DNA of 64,000 nt, taken from Phoebastria nigripes. Its lineage: Eukaryota > Chordata > Aves > Procellariiformes > Diomedeidae. Every line of letters begins with the position of its first letter. Position 1 is the stretch's first letter. Shown piece after piece: positions 13,304 to 27,203 of this stretch. The notes below the pieces were generated by a model, which did no database searches, was not told the origin of the DNA, and saw only the letters and a program-made list of their open reading frames with translations. Location: contig JAYKAV010002109.1 of NCBI GenBank assembly GCA_035582835.1, forward strand, positions 2,744,575 through 2,808,574. The letters run 5' to 3'. A program made the position numbers and the translations under genes.

Positions 13304-14198
13304 CTACAATTAAATAAAACAATTATGGCATTTCACAAAAACGTAAAAAATAGCAATTTGGATTCATAGTTTTGGCAATACCAACCTAATCATAATACTG
13401 TGGGAAGGCTATTTGAACATACAATCTTTATTAATATGATTGTTAGTGGGATATTTTGCCTGTTGCTGAAGTAGGACCACATCTGGAACATTAATGAAGT
13501 ATTTTCAATGACCAAAATAGATGATGAATAAATGAGCCAGTGCTGGTTTATATAACAGCTTGAATATCCTACTGATTTTTTAAAAATTATTTTGTTTATT
13601 TGACCAAGATTAGTAGCAGCACGTTACAGGACTTTTTATGTTCCAAACAGCATAGGACACTTTGGATTAAGGGGAATGCACTAGAGTGGAGTTCATGAAT
13701 TGAAGTTTCTAATCCTCCACTGCCTACGATTATTTCTGCACTGCACCTACTACTACAGTTTGGCTAATATCTCACCTGCAATATTTTGAAGACAAAGGCA
13801 GTATATGTCCAATGCTTTTGGCAAGTACAACAAAAATCAGAGAAAACAATGACTTTTAATACTTTTCCAAACCTGAACAAATTTAAAGCGAGAACAGCAA
13901 TAGGCACCTCNACCTTCCAAACACTTTTTAACAAATATGAAATCCCTAACGCACTTAGAGCTATTGGAATTTTTTTATAAGGAAAAGGGGAATATGATTT
14001 AGAGGACAATTTAAGAAAATCTAAACATAGAAAGTATACAGTATGCCCTCAGGTATATAGAAGAAGAGAAAAAAATATGCACAGAACTAAGCTGTACTGC
14101 AAAGATAAAGCAGGAGACAATAACCTCTTAAGTTTAACTTGCAGTTATATACACTATTATTCAAAGAAATTTACTATGTTTACTGTTTTACTACATAC
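13304..14198 (-). other. CHM: CHM intron 10
   Basis: An 895-nt intron with an ambiguous base at 13911. Overlapping short ORFs on both strands near 13764-14009 look like chance. No repeat or RNA gene was recognised. Confidence 0.9.
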
Positions 14199-14303
14199 CT
14201 GTAACACACATTTGTGCATATGCTCTCTGAAAGGTAACTATCTTCCACAATAAAATAGTTAGCGCTTATTCTTTGTCCAAAATGATCCACAATAGCTTTG
14301 CAT
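14199..14303 (-). CDS. CHM: CHM exon 10 (REP-1 residues ~411-446)
   Basis: A 105-nt exon, the same length as recalled human exon 10. Its first A completes Arg and its last two bases (AG) begin the Arg codon finished by exon 11. It encodes [17 protein letters not shown] and then [17 protein letters not shown]. This matches the REP-1 region after the FGGIYCLR motif. The donor is CAG/gtatgt and the acceptor ttaacag. Confidence 0.96.
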
Positions 14304-15033
14304 CTGTTAAAAAAAAATCAAACCAAAATAAGAAATCTAGATATAAGGTAACAAAATAAATACATAAGTTTTCAAAACTGAGTTATATAGCACATTATTT
14401 ATATATTTCAAATAAGTTAGCTACACATTTCTTTAACATGTGAACCCCTAAAACAACTCAACCGAAATTGATAACTAAATCCTAGAGTTAAGTATTCTAC
14501 CTGGTATATACAATTTTTTACATGCAATGCCGTTATAGACAATGATATCAAACATTAATAAATTGGTCATGTTATAAAGAAAACTAAATACAAGCTAGTA
14601 ACACTGGCATTTGATTGTACATTAAAATGGCATACGTTTCTTACCTCATGATATATGGAAAAGTAATACTGTGAATTATTTTGTAGGTACTACCCTATCG
14701 CAGTGTTATTTTTCCCCATTCAGGAACCTTTATCAAAGACAAGTTTATTTTGACAGTAATATTTGACAAATTAAATGGCAAACTAACTTAAGAGATGTAA
14801 GGAAAAATCCCTGAGAAATGTGTGCATCAGACTGTTCCAAGAGAACTTTTCTGAGCTTCTATATTTGTGACTAAATACACCATTTATCTCGAAGTTACAC
14901 ACAAAAGGATTAACTAAGTCATATTGCTTTAAGAGCAACACAAACATTCTTGACAGATCCTGTTTGTCTTTGAATACATACAAATTCTAACACAAACATG
15001 TATTCGTCTGCCTCAGGCAATACTTGAAAAAGT

Positions 15034-15155
15034 AAAAAAAAAAAAAAAAAANAAAAAAAAAAAAAAAAAAAAAAACAAACCAAAAAAACCCCAACCTAAA
15101 ACAAACAAACAAACAAAACCAAAAAACCCAAACCAAACCCAAGACCCCCAAAAGA
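15034..15155. repeat. Poly(A) run with A/C-rich tail
   Basis: About 42 consecutive A bases (one N at 15052) from 15034 to 15075, followed by roughly 80 bp of A/C-only repeats such as CAAACAAACAAAC and CCAAACC. There is no recognisable retrocopy upstream of the A-run, so it is described as a compound simple repeat rather than a retroposon tail. Confidence 0.85.
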
Positions 15156-15886
15156 ATTTCTTTCTGAAGCAGGTCAAAACAAAATGAGAATAATTAAGTT
15201 GAGACACTGCTACAAAAATTTTCAAGAGTCAAGTGTAACACAAGAGACTAAGACTTATAAATGGGACAGAAATGCAAACCACAGGAAAGAAGCAATTCGG
15301 AGAGCTTAAATGAGAACAGGATACAAATTTCAGATTTTAATGGGGAAAAATCTCCTATGAAAGAACAAACTTCAGACTTATATATGACATATAGGAAACC
15401 AAATCATATATATGAGACAAATAAAAAGGAGGCTGCATACAGACACTAACTAAAACCAACCTCTACTGCCGATTCCTATATGCATGATCTGTGTTCTATT
15501 TAATTGTACATATTTTCCTCAAACTGAGACGCTGCAAACAATTTTAGAAATGCCTACAGGTTTAAAGAGCACCTATCTTAATGAATGCTTTTCCTATCTA
15601 AAGTGCAAGCAAAATACGTGCACTACAATTTCTTTTCTTATAACTTGTTTCCATATCCTAAGGATCTCTAAGACTTAATACTGATTTCTAAAGGAAGATT
15701 TTAAGGTTTTCTACAATATCACAACATTTACTATGTACATAAATAAAGCAAATTAGCTTTACTTAACTTTTGCTTGGTGTATGAAAGTTACTGTATTTTT
15801 TTTAGATTAAATTCTTCTGAATCAGCATCTCAATGTTTCAGTTGATTTAATATACAGGATTCAAACCAGTAAATTCGTACACACAT

Positions 15887-15911
15887 TACATACACATGTG
15901 CATGCGCGCAC
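15887..15911. repeat. Alternating purine-pyrimidine tract
   Basis: Twenty-five bases strictly alternate pyrimidine and purine, with the core CACATGTGCATGCGCGCAC. It includes two CpG steps in otherwise CpG-poor DNA. Such tracts can adopt Z-form DNA under supercoiling. That is known chemistry, not shown for this locus. Confidence 0.75.
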
Positions 15912-18664
15912 TTGAAAACATCAAAAGAATCAAAAGGTTGCCTAACAGAGATCCCTTACAGATTTAAATGTGTTTTATCATAGCGCAACATTATTCCTGT
16001 ATCAGTAAATATCTGATATGCAAGTTATGCCTTATGAATAAACAGCATTTCTGTAATGTCAAGTTATTCATTAGCTTCTGTGATCAAAACAATCCATAAA
16101 ACTAGAGACAAGAACCAAACCTAAAGAAGTCATAGCAATCAGCTGCCACTAGCTTTAGTAAACCAGTTGCTTCTGTAGTCTGAAATGAGAACTGAAAAAG
16201 GGTGCACACAATGCTTATTTAGAAATGTAAGGTTAATAACAATTAAGCACGTTTTTATAACACTAACTTCTAATGCTGATTTCATAGGAATCTGGATACT
16301 ACATATATACCTATGTTCAAATTCAACAGATAACTTGAAAACAGTAATTAAAAGAAAAGTCTAATGGTACAAGCATTGTTTAACTTCAAACACGTAGTAT
16401 TCTTCATACAGTTTCAATCACATTCTATTCAACATGTGTTTCACCTGCAACTTTAAGAAGTTTTTCGTTAATGTTAGCCTAACTGATTTCATTCTCAAGC
16501 ACTCATTTGACTACTGCAAATAAACAAGGAAGTCGAGCTGCTACAGTTAATTTCTAATTATAACCTTTCTTATTGTTTATGAAACAATTTCCCCTACCAC
16601 CCCCCTAAACATTATAGAAGGGGAAAGGTTGATTAAATGTCATGTTGCATCACTCAAAGCCAGCAAAAGCAACTACACACTTTTTATTTTCCTGCTAAGT
16701 GTTGTTTCCTCTCCTTTGTTCAGGAATAGCTATCAGGTCATATGTTTGATAAGATTTTAAACAGAAAAAGAGATAGCGCTTTTAATTTCAGTCTCTGCTT
16801 TACTTCAAAGGATGATGCTGAGAAAATTTCTTTCAAGTACTGCTTCCAAATATGGAAAACACTTATGCACTGACATTATCAGGTCTCTGTCATCTGATAT
16901 GTGTTGGGACAATGAATCACACAGAACCCTCCATTGACCTTCTTTCAATGTGTCTAGATAAAAGGATGAAAATTAGAATCCATCTCCTTGCAGTGCCACG
17001 AGTTATAAATGTACTTTATAGGGCTCATTATCCAAACTAATGGACTAAGGGCGACATCCTTGAAATGGACTTACCAGCACTGACAAAGCCAGTATGCAAT
17101 ATTTCAAGAAAGATATGTAAATTACTATGTGTTTGCTATATCTTTTTATTACAGATGTATAAATTTCCATTTATCACATCCTTTCCATTTTTGAGACAGA
17201 ATTATGTAATTGGAAACATATGTAAAGCGTGGTCAACAAAAAATGCCTACCGTTATTATTAATGCAATCCATGTAATTTAAAATACTTCAACTTTTATCA
17301 TATGTACCCAAAAAGTGACCTACAATAAACATGGAGAAAATAAACAACAAAAAGAAAAATAATTATCATGCATACATTCCATGTGCTTTTTCCTCAAGCT
17401 AAGGAATATGATGTGTTTTTTATTTTCTAACAGAGCATCAGAGTTCTATCAAGAATGCAGGATGTTCTCCATACGTATTAAAACTGCAGACCTAATCTGA
17501 TACAATACGTAAAACCCAGAAATTTTCAAGTGGATTACCAAAGCCTTAAAATAGGTATGTCTAAAAGTTTCTATACTTTCACACTGTCTTCCCTGAATCT
17601 TATTAACTATAAAAAGGGCTATAGTAACATGATAAAAATAATTGTATAGTTGGGGATGAAATCTACTGTTCTCTGTATATACAGTTATGGGTAGTAAAAA
17701 AGTGAAAAGGCAATTCAACTAGATATTGAATACGTTCTTATTTTTCTTGTGCTGGAGAGAATGTTAGCCATGTCTAGAAATGAATTGGAATAAACTTTGG
17801 TGATATTTAGGGACTTCAAATTAAACTCTAAACTATCAAAAAAAAAAAAGTTTGAGAAGAAAGTCAAGGCTGTAGCTATAAGTATAAATTTTCGTTACGT
17901 GTACCAAAGCAAGAATATTAAAAATAGTGAAAAAATAATGGCACTAAGATCTTGAAGAAGTATGGAAGCCTACGGAAGATGCTCATAAAATAGTAATGAA
18001 TACTGCACAATTTGACTAAATTTCTACTGTTGTGAGTTTAACCTATTTGTAACCAAGGTAAGCTGCCTCTGAAGCTACAGAGACAGCTGTAGTGACAACG
18101 AGATATGAGTTTGTCTATTACCAATTACTATTAATGGCCCGTTGACTCAAAAGCTCAGTAACTCATAAATACCCTCATTAACAATTTGATAGCTGATTTT
18201 TATTAGGCAAAACACTGAAGCCCGAAGTCAAGAGGAAATTAGAGCTGGTGCCAGAAGGGAATACACAGTAAGGAAAGAGATAACACGAAGAAAGAAAAAG
18301 AAGGGAAAGGAAACAGTGATTATCTTAGCAACAAACTGGATAGCTTGCTAAGTAACACTCTAAGGAAAAGACTTAGCAAGTAAAAGCAGTATTGCATTTG
18401 GGTGAGAGAAAAGAAAATCAAGAGAAAATAATATAACTGAATAAAAACATATACCTGGGTCAAAGAAACTCAGCTTTCTGAGTGACATTTTTTGCTATGG
18501 TGAAGAGGATGTTTGAAACTTTTTTAAATTATTAGGAAAAAAGAGAGAACATTATATGATCATTGTCATTGCTGAAAATACTTTTTTAAAAAACATATTT
18601 TGACCTAGGCTGCGTTATTTTCATCATCTCAAAGAAGTCTGACACTTCCCTTCTCATCTATACT

Positions 18665-18690
18665 TTTTGTTTGTTTGTTTGCTTTTATTT
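18665..18690. repeat. T/G-rich (TTTG)n tract
   Basis: A short TTTGTTTGTTTG-type simple repeat in intron 9, in the opposite orientation to the A/C-rich tracts. Confidence 0.75.
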
Positions 18691-20408
18691 TGATGTAGAA
18701 ATGCTACTTGGTAAAATATCTGCTTTGAAACTATGGGAGACCTAAAAACAGAAGCAAGCAGGTGGATCCAAGGAAAAGGCAGGTGACTAGACTTGGGAAG
18801 CTGGATAAGTTGTGCTGCTTCATATTCAGCATCAGATAATGGCATTATTAAAAGACCAATGTTTTTGGAATAATGAAAGTCTGGTAAAGTGTGATAAAAA
18901 ATATTTCAGTAATTCTGCTGAAAAAAAATCTACCAAAAATCCTCAAAAATCTATCCTTCAATTTTAAGTGAAAATGGCNTAAGTGAACCGCTAAAGCAGC
19001 CTAATAGCCTAAAAAAGACACTTGAAACCTATCTCGAACCCTGAGGAACTTATTAGATCCAAAACATAAAAGCAGGTTAAAGGAAAAGCAGCACTCCATC
19101 TTTTTTAGAATACATATAACCTTAACAAAGAAAACATTAATTTCAAAGGTCTTCAGAATGTGCAAAAGCAGCTGCAAACTGGGACAACTAGCATCACTGA
19201 CCAGTTAAGATCTCCATAGAGTGGTGTTTGGAAGTTGCTAACAGCTAGGAGTTTTGCCCCTCTGAAAGAGCAAGTTAACTATTTAAACATTATTGGAAAG
19301 TAAAGCTCCCTATAGCAAAAGTTCAAATATTACTGTTAAAAAAAACTACAGAGTTTATAAAAGGGGCATAATTTCATTTGGATATGAATCATGCACTTAA
19401 GACAACAGCACACATGATGAAATACTATCACATTTCCATTTCAAAGTCTAAAACTATGCAATGAACTTCAGAACCTTAAGGAACTGGCAGAAAGATAAAA
19501 TCTGTTGTTTATAGAATTGCAGGAAAAACAGATGCTACTTGACCATGTCATGACAAATCTAGCTACAAGTACCATGCTCAGAGAATCAGATGTGCAGTGC
19601 AACTTGACAGTAAACACATTACACCGATCATTTAACTACTGATTTTCCTAATAAAATGTTACTACATATTTTCTAGCTTAATTTTCAAGATTTTCTACGG
19701 AATGTTTTGAACTTTTCAGTTACAGAAACTAAGCTGAAAACACACTCTTGAGAAAGTCAAAGTCTGCAGTTAGGCTAATAACTGATAGAATGTATATAAC
19801 AGAAACCATGACAATTTACAGAGGTGTGAAAAATGCCACTATGGAAAAAAACTATGGGTTGATTTTTCTTAGCTCAACTTTAAACCCGCCTACAGGCCCA
19901 ATATTGTTGTAAAAGAATTTATCCTAGGATAAGAGGGCAGCATAGTTTATGACAACAATCTACCTAAAAACTCATTAAAGTCTTTTCTCTTGGAGTGACA
20001 TGCATTATCAGCAAAGATTAATCTGATGAGTCTTTAGGTGAGCTCCATTTTTAAAAATGCAATAACAGAGGGCTTTGTTGTCATCTGATGAAAATCAATT
20101 AGAGTAGGTAAGGCCACAAGGAAAACTAACATCACTCATCACCAGCCCCCCGGCAGCTGAAATGATTTGTCTTCCAAGCTTGGGTGATCAGGAGCTGTAG
20201 TAATATCACAGGGAAATTAATTTAGTTTCTATATTCTAGACCGACTTTCCTTGTTCTGGAGGACCTATACACAAATTACTTTTAATCAAGGTTGATGTGT
20301 TATTAATACCAAGGAGGATCTTTGAAGAATCATTTTTTTTTAAATTGACTTAACACATTTTTCACCTGTATTTTGTACATAAACAGAAGGTTACTTATAT
20401 TACCCTTA

Positions 20409-20498
<90 letters not shown>

Positions 20499-22290
20499 TT
20501 AGAAAAAAAATAAAGGTTACTCCTATCACAACTAATTGTAATCAATGTGAGTGTGTATCATAAGCCAGGCAAAGTACCGTGCACATTGTAGTACATTTTT
20601 AATGACACGTCTTAATCTCTGAATCAGACAATCAAAAAACAATCAAAATAAAGCATGTCATACAGTTTTTGTAAAGGATATGTTGTTAACTTTTTTTTGT
20701 ATTAGCATTTATCTTAGTCCTCTAAATTGTTACATTAGCTTGAGCACTCATTCTCTGTTACCATCTTCAGTCATTCAGGATGGAAAAGCACCTATTTACT
20801 GAAGGTGCATAGAATATCTACTGACATTCTGACCACGCTACATTGCACATGGCGTAGAATAAAAATGTAAGAACACATGACAATCATACCAACCTCCTAC
20901 TAGAATTCTAAGTGTGATTCAGAAGTTATTTCTCTACTCTTACAAAATGTACTGTGGGAACTTCATTGACTACAAGCAGCTCAAATTTTGAGGGCATTGA
21001 GAAGTGCCCCAACAGAATGAAGACTTCTTACAATCTAAAGATGACCTCTTACAAATAGTGATTCCTCCAGGTTCTGCCTATGTTATGATATAGTTGCTTA
21101 AGATATTCTGTGCATGGACTGATGATAGAAAAATTTCCTAAATGAAAAAAGGGACCAGCTTCACAAGTCAGTTTTTCAAAAGCTGAAGTATACTAAGCTA
21201 TTTAGCAGTCTTCCATTTACAAACAAAACCCAATACCTAAACGAAAGAAAATTATGCTACCCAAACATTAAGCCAATATTGCAACTCATCTGTTTTTAAA
21301 CTCTAAGGAGACTCAGAATTTAAAGAAACTAGATTATGACATTTAAATATGAGGGAGTCCATGTGAAGTCAGCCCACTGCAAAATTTCATCACTAGCCAG
21401 GCTGTTTCATCACCCCATTGAAGATATCTCTGACTAAAACTCTTTACCAGATGAATCTGTCCTATGCACAAAGTCTGAGACTGCTCTCCTGTAAAGCTGC
21501 ACAGTAAAAGTTCAGTTGGTCTGGTGATAAACACAATCCCAGGTTAATCCCCCCGCATCCTAATTTCCTGTATCTGCCAAAAGCCAGGCTTAATCTCTGG
21601 GGATTACTTTTCTTTTGATTTGATGGAACACAAGGTAAATTAATTCACAAAAAATGAAGGTTTCGTTTCTGCAAGTGATGCCTAAAATTTTTACTGGACC
21701 CACATTAACATTGAAATGACTGTGATATCACTAGTTTTAACTTTTTTTTAATTTAGCTCCTGAAAGATTTTAATATAAGCCCACATTCTTCAAAATGCTT
21801 TCAGGCAAGTACAAACAACCAATATTCTTTTTGTTATGTATTTAAAAAAAAACCTCTTTAAACTTTCTGTGAGAGCACTATAATGCAGAGAAATTAATGA
21901 TCTTACAGAAACAGGATATACGTTAGAGATTCTCAAGGACAAAGCTTCATGATTAATTGTGAATTAAGATAAACTTCAGTCAGTTTTTTGTTTACAGTGC
22001 ATTATTTCAGGGGCATTCTTACTATAATAATACAAAATGCACAGGATGAAGTTCTCTAGAACCCGGTGTGACAAAAGGTAAGCCAGTAAGAACATTTAAA
22101 AAAAAAAATTTCAAATTATGTTAAAAAAGAATTAATCTTTCTCTTTAAAATTTCCAGTCAGCATGGAAATTACTCAGTGGAAAAAGATAAAGAAAAAAGA
22201 TGGGGGAGGTGTGTCTGATCCCTTACAATACAATTTCAGGTTTGGACTGTTTGCAATGTCTGATCTATCCTGGGAATCTTTAATGTTTTG

Positions 22291-22291
<1 letters not shown>

Positions 22292-22341
<50 letters not shown>
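22292..22341. repeat. Poly(T) run, 50 bases
   Basis: Fifty uninterrupted T bases on the plus strand, which is poly(A) in the CHM transcript sense. Length is likely polymorphic or uncertain in assembly. No retroposed sequence is recognisable beside it. Confidence 0.9.
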
Positions 22342-22344
<3 letters not shown>

Positions 22345-23048
22345 CTCCTTTTTTTCATTCATATCAGTCAGATATCACTGACCTCTTCTCATGTATGCTG
22401 AAAAGAAAGAATGGACAAATAATTTGCATATTGACATAAACTGCATATCCTTTTATCAGAGAGAACTGCTCTATCAGAGACAACTGTCAAATGCTATCAA
22501 GTGACATTTGACAATTCTTCCTTTGTCCTACAAGTTAAATAGACCTGTGTTGTTCTTGTGATCTCTATTTTTCAAAAGTAAATAGCCTCTTATGAGTAAA
22601 TCATAGAACAGTCTGTAGCACATTCAATACAGTGACACACTGTTCCATTTTACCATGCCGGAGAAGGATACTGTGCGTTTTCTGAGTTCCTGTTATTCAG
22701 CTGAGGTTTAGTATGACCCAACCATTTGACGTTCAGCTCACAGATGGAAGGACAGAGCTGAAACTGGGAGGGCATAAAAATTAGAAATTACACCTGCCAT
22801 TTCATTAACAGAGTCTGCCTAGGTATTGTATTCAAAATAAGAATGTGTAATTCTATTTATCTTTTGGTAGAGTTTACACTGTAATTTAACAGATTAGTGT
22901 GACTACATTTCTAATACCTGCCTAGCATTAGCTAGGCATCAGACTAGCCAAAGCAAACAATCAATACGAGAAAGGCAGGCTGGTTTGGTGGAACATAGTT
23001 CTCCCAGATTTCTGGGATAATAGCAGGATTTTCTTGGTTTACAAACAG

Positions 23049-23080
23049 GTTTTTTGGGGTTTTTTGGGGGGGGGGTTGTT
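23049..23080. repeat. T/G-rich tract with G10 run
   Basis: A GGTTTTTTGGGGTTTTTT pattern running into ten G bases, so it has multiple G-runs in close succession. Confidence 0.75.
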
Positions 23081-23939
23081 AAGTTAAAGAGCTTTAGGTA
23101 TCTGTTCATAGATGATGAACTTGAAAAGAAAACTTTCATTTTGCAAACCTGACTTCCTAAAATGGAATCCATATTAGCATTCAAAAGTCCTATTAGACAG
23201 TTCAAAGACAGTTACTACCGCAACACCTTTTAAACTGCATGAATGACGCAGCACAGCAAATGGCTGAAGTGTGTTACCAACTCGCATCTCTTCTGAGTTG
23301 TACTCCAAAAGGTAGCAGTCAAAGGAAATGTCAGCAGTATCACTTACTACTGGCTGAATCAGAAGATTCAGTTCCTAGAAATACCTCTTCTACCCATGCA
23401 AAAGCAGGGAGAACATACACCATGTTGAATCCCAACCTTGGTTGTCTGGAGACTGCTGAAGATGACACAAAGGTTAAACATCCACTGAAGAATTATTACA
23501 GAGCCTTGAGCTATGGGCTTATTATCTCTAATGCTGCAATCAATGGCTTCTTGCCTGTCAAAGCATGTATTAGGATCTTTCAGACCAACACAGATGAATT
23601 TATTTCATATGTTGTATAAAAGAAAAGCATTATTAACCTAACTAGAACTAAGATTCCTTTGTTAAAAACTATAAATTATATTTTTCCTTTGACTTCAACT
23701 ACAGTCAAGGGCTTTTTGATATATGCACTTTATTTTTCTAGCATTCTTTGAAAGAACTTTGCTGCTTGGCTGCGCAAAAATGTGAATTACTTATTTTCAA
23801 GAGTAGCCTGCTATCCAGTGGAGGAGGGCATGACCTGTTTTCATAGTAGGCCAGCGGAAAACCTCTCTTTTTAAATGAAAATGGAAAGGAATTTTGATTG
23901 TGTTGTGTTAAACAATTACAAAGAGCCAAAATACATGTT

Positions 23940-24700
23940 AAAACAGCCTCGCATGAAAAATGACATGATTAGGAAGAACTTGCCGAAATTATTTATAGAA
24001 ATTGAAATATTAAACTAAATGGCATCCCAGTAATTTATGGCAAAGTAAAATCATTGCGCTAACATTACTTTCATACAATAGGCTATTCAAGATGATCTGA
24101 CTGTACTTCAAGTACAAGGCAACTCTTTGATACCATTAACCCTAAATGACAGACATTTAAACTGATATTACTCTAATTAACTGGCGACTGCCTACACCAA
24201 TAATTCAAGTTTTGCTGAAAGATAGCAACAACACTGTACTCAACTTCAACTTTGCCCTGGTGACATGAAATCATATTACAGCTAAATTAACAGTTGCGAA
24301 AATTTTTGGCCTGGTAGCCCTCCATCATACACAGCCTTTAAATGCCATTTCGGTTCCCATCAAGGCACGAATCAGCAGTTGTAACTTTTAATACAGCTGT
24401 GAAACAATAGGACATATTAAAAGCTGAATTTTTGACAGCATATTCGTGATGATTTATGAGTTTGTATGTAATTTGATTATTCTATTAATTTTACTGATTA
24501 CTGATTCAGCTAATACAGTGAAGGTCACTTACAAAATAAATCTTCATTACATTTCACAGAAAGTAACTGCCTCCAACTAGTTGTTTTCTTTAATTAAACA
24601 CTAATGTAACAAGAGAGAAAATAGGCTTCAGGGTTGCTGCATCTGTTGCTACAAGAGGAGTTTACCGCTTTGATGTAATGCTCTCCGATATTAATTGAAC
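23940..24700. promoter_or_regulatory. Possible conserved noncoding stretch (tentative)
   Basis: A roughly 750-bp segment free of simple repeats. It carries ten CpG dinucleotides between 23950 and 24687 and several homeodomain-type cores (CTAATTAAC near 24175, ATTAATT near 24485 and 24690). There is no open reading frame. The impression of a conserved element is by eye and was not tested by alignment. Confidence 0.25.
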
Positions 24701-25308
24701 AAAAATAAAATGTCTCTCCATCTGACATCTTGATTTTCAACACAGAGATACCATAAACACCCTTAAATTACAGACTTGCCCATAGTTCATTCTGAAACTA
24801 CATAAAAGAATTGGAAAACCATATCACACAGTTTCACACCAAAAAAAGTAGGTTTTACTTCCAGCATATAGTTTGTCTTCTACTTTATAAAATGCATGGA
24901 GCAATTAATTAAAAAATTGAATATTTTTCTCCCCAACTGTACAGTCTTCTATAGCAAAAACTATTTGCTTCCCTCCTTCAAGATGAATACTGCATGTACA
25001 GCACAGCAAGCTTTGGAGAAAGATCAAAGAAAAACATGCCAAGTGCTGAATTAATGAATTGTCCTCTTTCAATTTATTTTTACACATGGAGCAAGCTGTG
25101 ACCTGGTTCTCACGTTAAATTCTGTGTTTCCCAAAAGGTCCCTAGAACTTCAGCATTTCTACAATATTGTTGCATGTTCTAAAAACATCAAAAAGAATGA
25201 ATCAAATCAATAAAATGGCTACAGTTAAAAAAAAAAGATAGTTAATTTTCCCAACACAGAGTTCCCATATAAAAGTCAAATCTCTGTATGTGCACCCATC
25301 CTGATGAA

Positions 25309-25360
25309 GAAAAAAACAAAAACACAAAAAACAAACAAACAAAAAACAAACAAAGAAAAC
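25309..25360. repeat. A/C-rich low-complexity tract
   Basis: A run of A-blocks separated by single C bases (AAACAAACAAACAAAAAAC type) in intron 8. It creates apparent hydrophobic ORFs rich in Phe, Leu and Cys on the minus strand that are not real. Confidence 0.8.
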
Positions 25361-25590
25361 CAGCACCAAAGAAATAATGAAGAAAATAATCAATGTCAAC
25401 CAGAACTGTCCTGGCATTTGGAGAGCTACTGGAAAGGATAATATGTGACAATAAATGCTTAAGGAAGTAAATGAAAGAGTCAAAACATTTTGACTTTTTC
25501 CTGGAGACTATGTACAGCATTCCTGTAAAATTTAAAAAAGGTCCTGAAAGTTTATAGTATCAGCCTAGTTTATAAATCCAATTAGCAAAA

Positions 25591-25610
25591 TGACAGTTTT
25601 AAAACTGTCA
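25591..25610. repeat. Perfect 20-bp palindrome
   Basis: TGACAGTTTT is followed immediately by its exact reverse complement AAAACTGTCA. The flanking bases do not extend the symmetry. It contains two TGACAG half-sites, the TALE-homeodomain (MEIS/PREP-type) core, facing each other. Confidence 0.85.
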
Positions 25611-27203
25611 GAAAGTTCCTGCATAGTTATCAACCAGAAGTTAGTTAACTTCCAAAGAGTATTTTGCAGGAACCACAATTTTTATGCCTGTACTCATATA
25701 GCAAGATGATTTCTTTCACCAGATCTTCACTTCTGTCCTAGCATGGTAAAACAGAAGGAAATCCTAGCACTGTGACTGGGAAATGATACAGAAAGAGTTG
25801 CTGTCATGGCAAAGCTCCCAATCAAAACACTGGGAGGAAAAAAAAAAGAACGAGGACTTCTGCTCATTTCAGTTTCAGCAAACTCTTTTCATGGAGAAAG
25901 ACACAGCAGGCAGGAACAGTGACAGCTCAGGGAGGAAATGCCACAGCTGAGAGAGGAGTTGGGGTGGGGTGGGGAATGTAGCCCNGTCAAATGTCATTTT
26001 ATAGCAAATTTTGTATTTCATGTTTTTTCTAGGGATTTAAAAACCAAATTTCATTCTAAAACTAAGAAATCACTCCTTTTTATTGTATGGGATTTAGACA
26101 GCTATATATATAAATATACATTCACATACTGTGAAGAGTTCTAGTACAGCGTATAGTATTTGACAGTAAAATAGGTAACAAAATAAAAACTGGTGTACTT
26201 GATTTTGTTTAGAGCACAAAACTCAAGAACCTGAGTAATACACCTACTTATCACTTACCCTAAGATGCATTAGACCCTCTGTGCACTTTTTTCCATAATT
26301 ACAAACAGGGATAATTTAAGTCTGTTTCATCAGAGTCTGGCAAGGATTAATATTTATTGTTCATGACCTCTGAACAGCCAAATCTGCACTGAAGTGCAAC
26401 TATTTCAAGAGTTAACATTTGAGTTCCTATTATGTGATGTGCAAGTTTAGGTGTTTGGCAAGTCAATGCTGCCTTTTACAGGCTCAAGATTCCAATTCTG
26501 TCTTCAAAACTCAAAAGTTAGAAGACATTGCAATAAAAGTCTTAGTTCATCAGATATTTTTATGTTNCTAGACTTCCAGTCTTGCTTGATGTAAGTGTAG
26601 ATTTATTAAGCTGTTTCTAAAACCTGAGAAAGTTCTGTTGACAAAAATAAGATCATGTATAAGCTCTGTTTTCAGTTATCAAACTGTTAGTAATTTAAGC
26701 AACTGCACTNTTGGCAAGCTTATTACTAATACAAGAGCTACGTTACTAATGACTCTTGTAGAAGAGTTGTTTAGAGAGTCTAAGAGTGGTGGAAAAGAAG
26801 CTGAGTTGTATCCNTTAATAAATTCCTAATATAAATAAATGAGAGACCAGTTTATCTAATAATGCACTTGAAAGTCATTAACACCACAAAAATTTTCCGT
26901 AATTATGTACACTTGTTAGCTATTCTCTTCCACAAGCCTTCCACTATGAAACTAATTTCCCATCTTCCACATTTAAAATAACCACAGAACAAAAATCCTC
27001 ATTTAAGAAATACTGAAGTTGCACAAATATGGTAATTGTAGAAAAAGGTGCTAACACATATGTGCATGGTATTTTACAAAAATCTGCTTTGGAATAGCAG
27101 CTGTTTAGCTTTAAGAAATTTCTGAAGCAAAAGTCTATTTCTATTCACAGTCAGTGCTGCACTTCAGAAGAGTTTTGGTTCAACACCACCCTCATATGGG
27201 CTA

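Noticed and set aside
22163..22381. Poly-Phe / poly-Lys ORFs across the T50 run
   Set aside because: These are translations of a homopolymer, not genes.
23239..23619. 126-aa plus-strand ORF in intron 8
   Set aside because: No recognisable domain, no splice or promoter context and unremarkable composition. ORFs of this length are expected by chance in 64 kb read in six frames.
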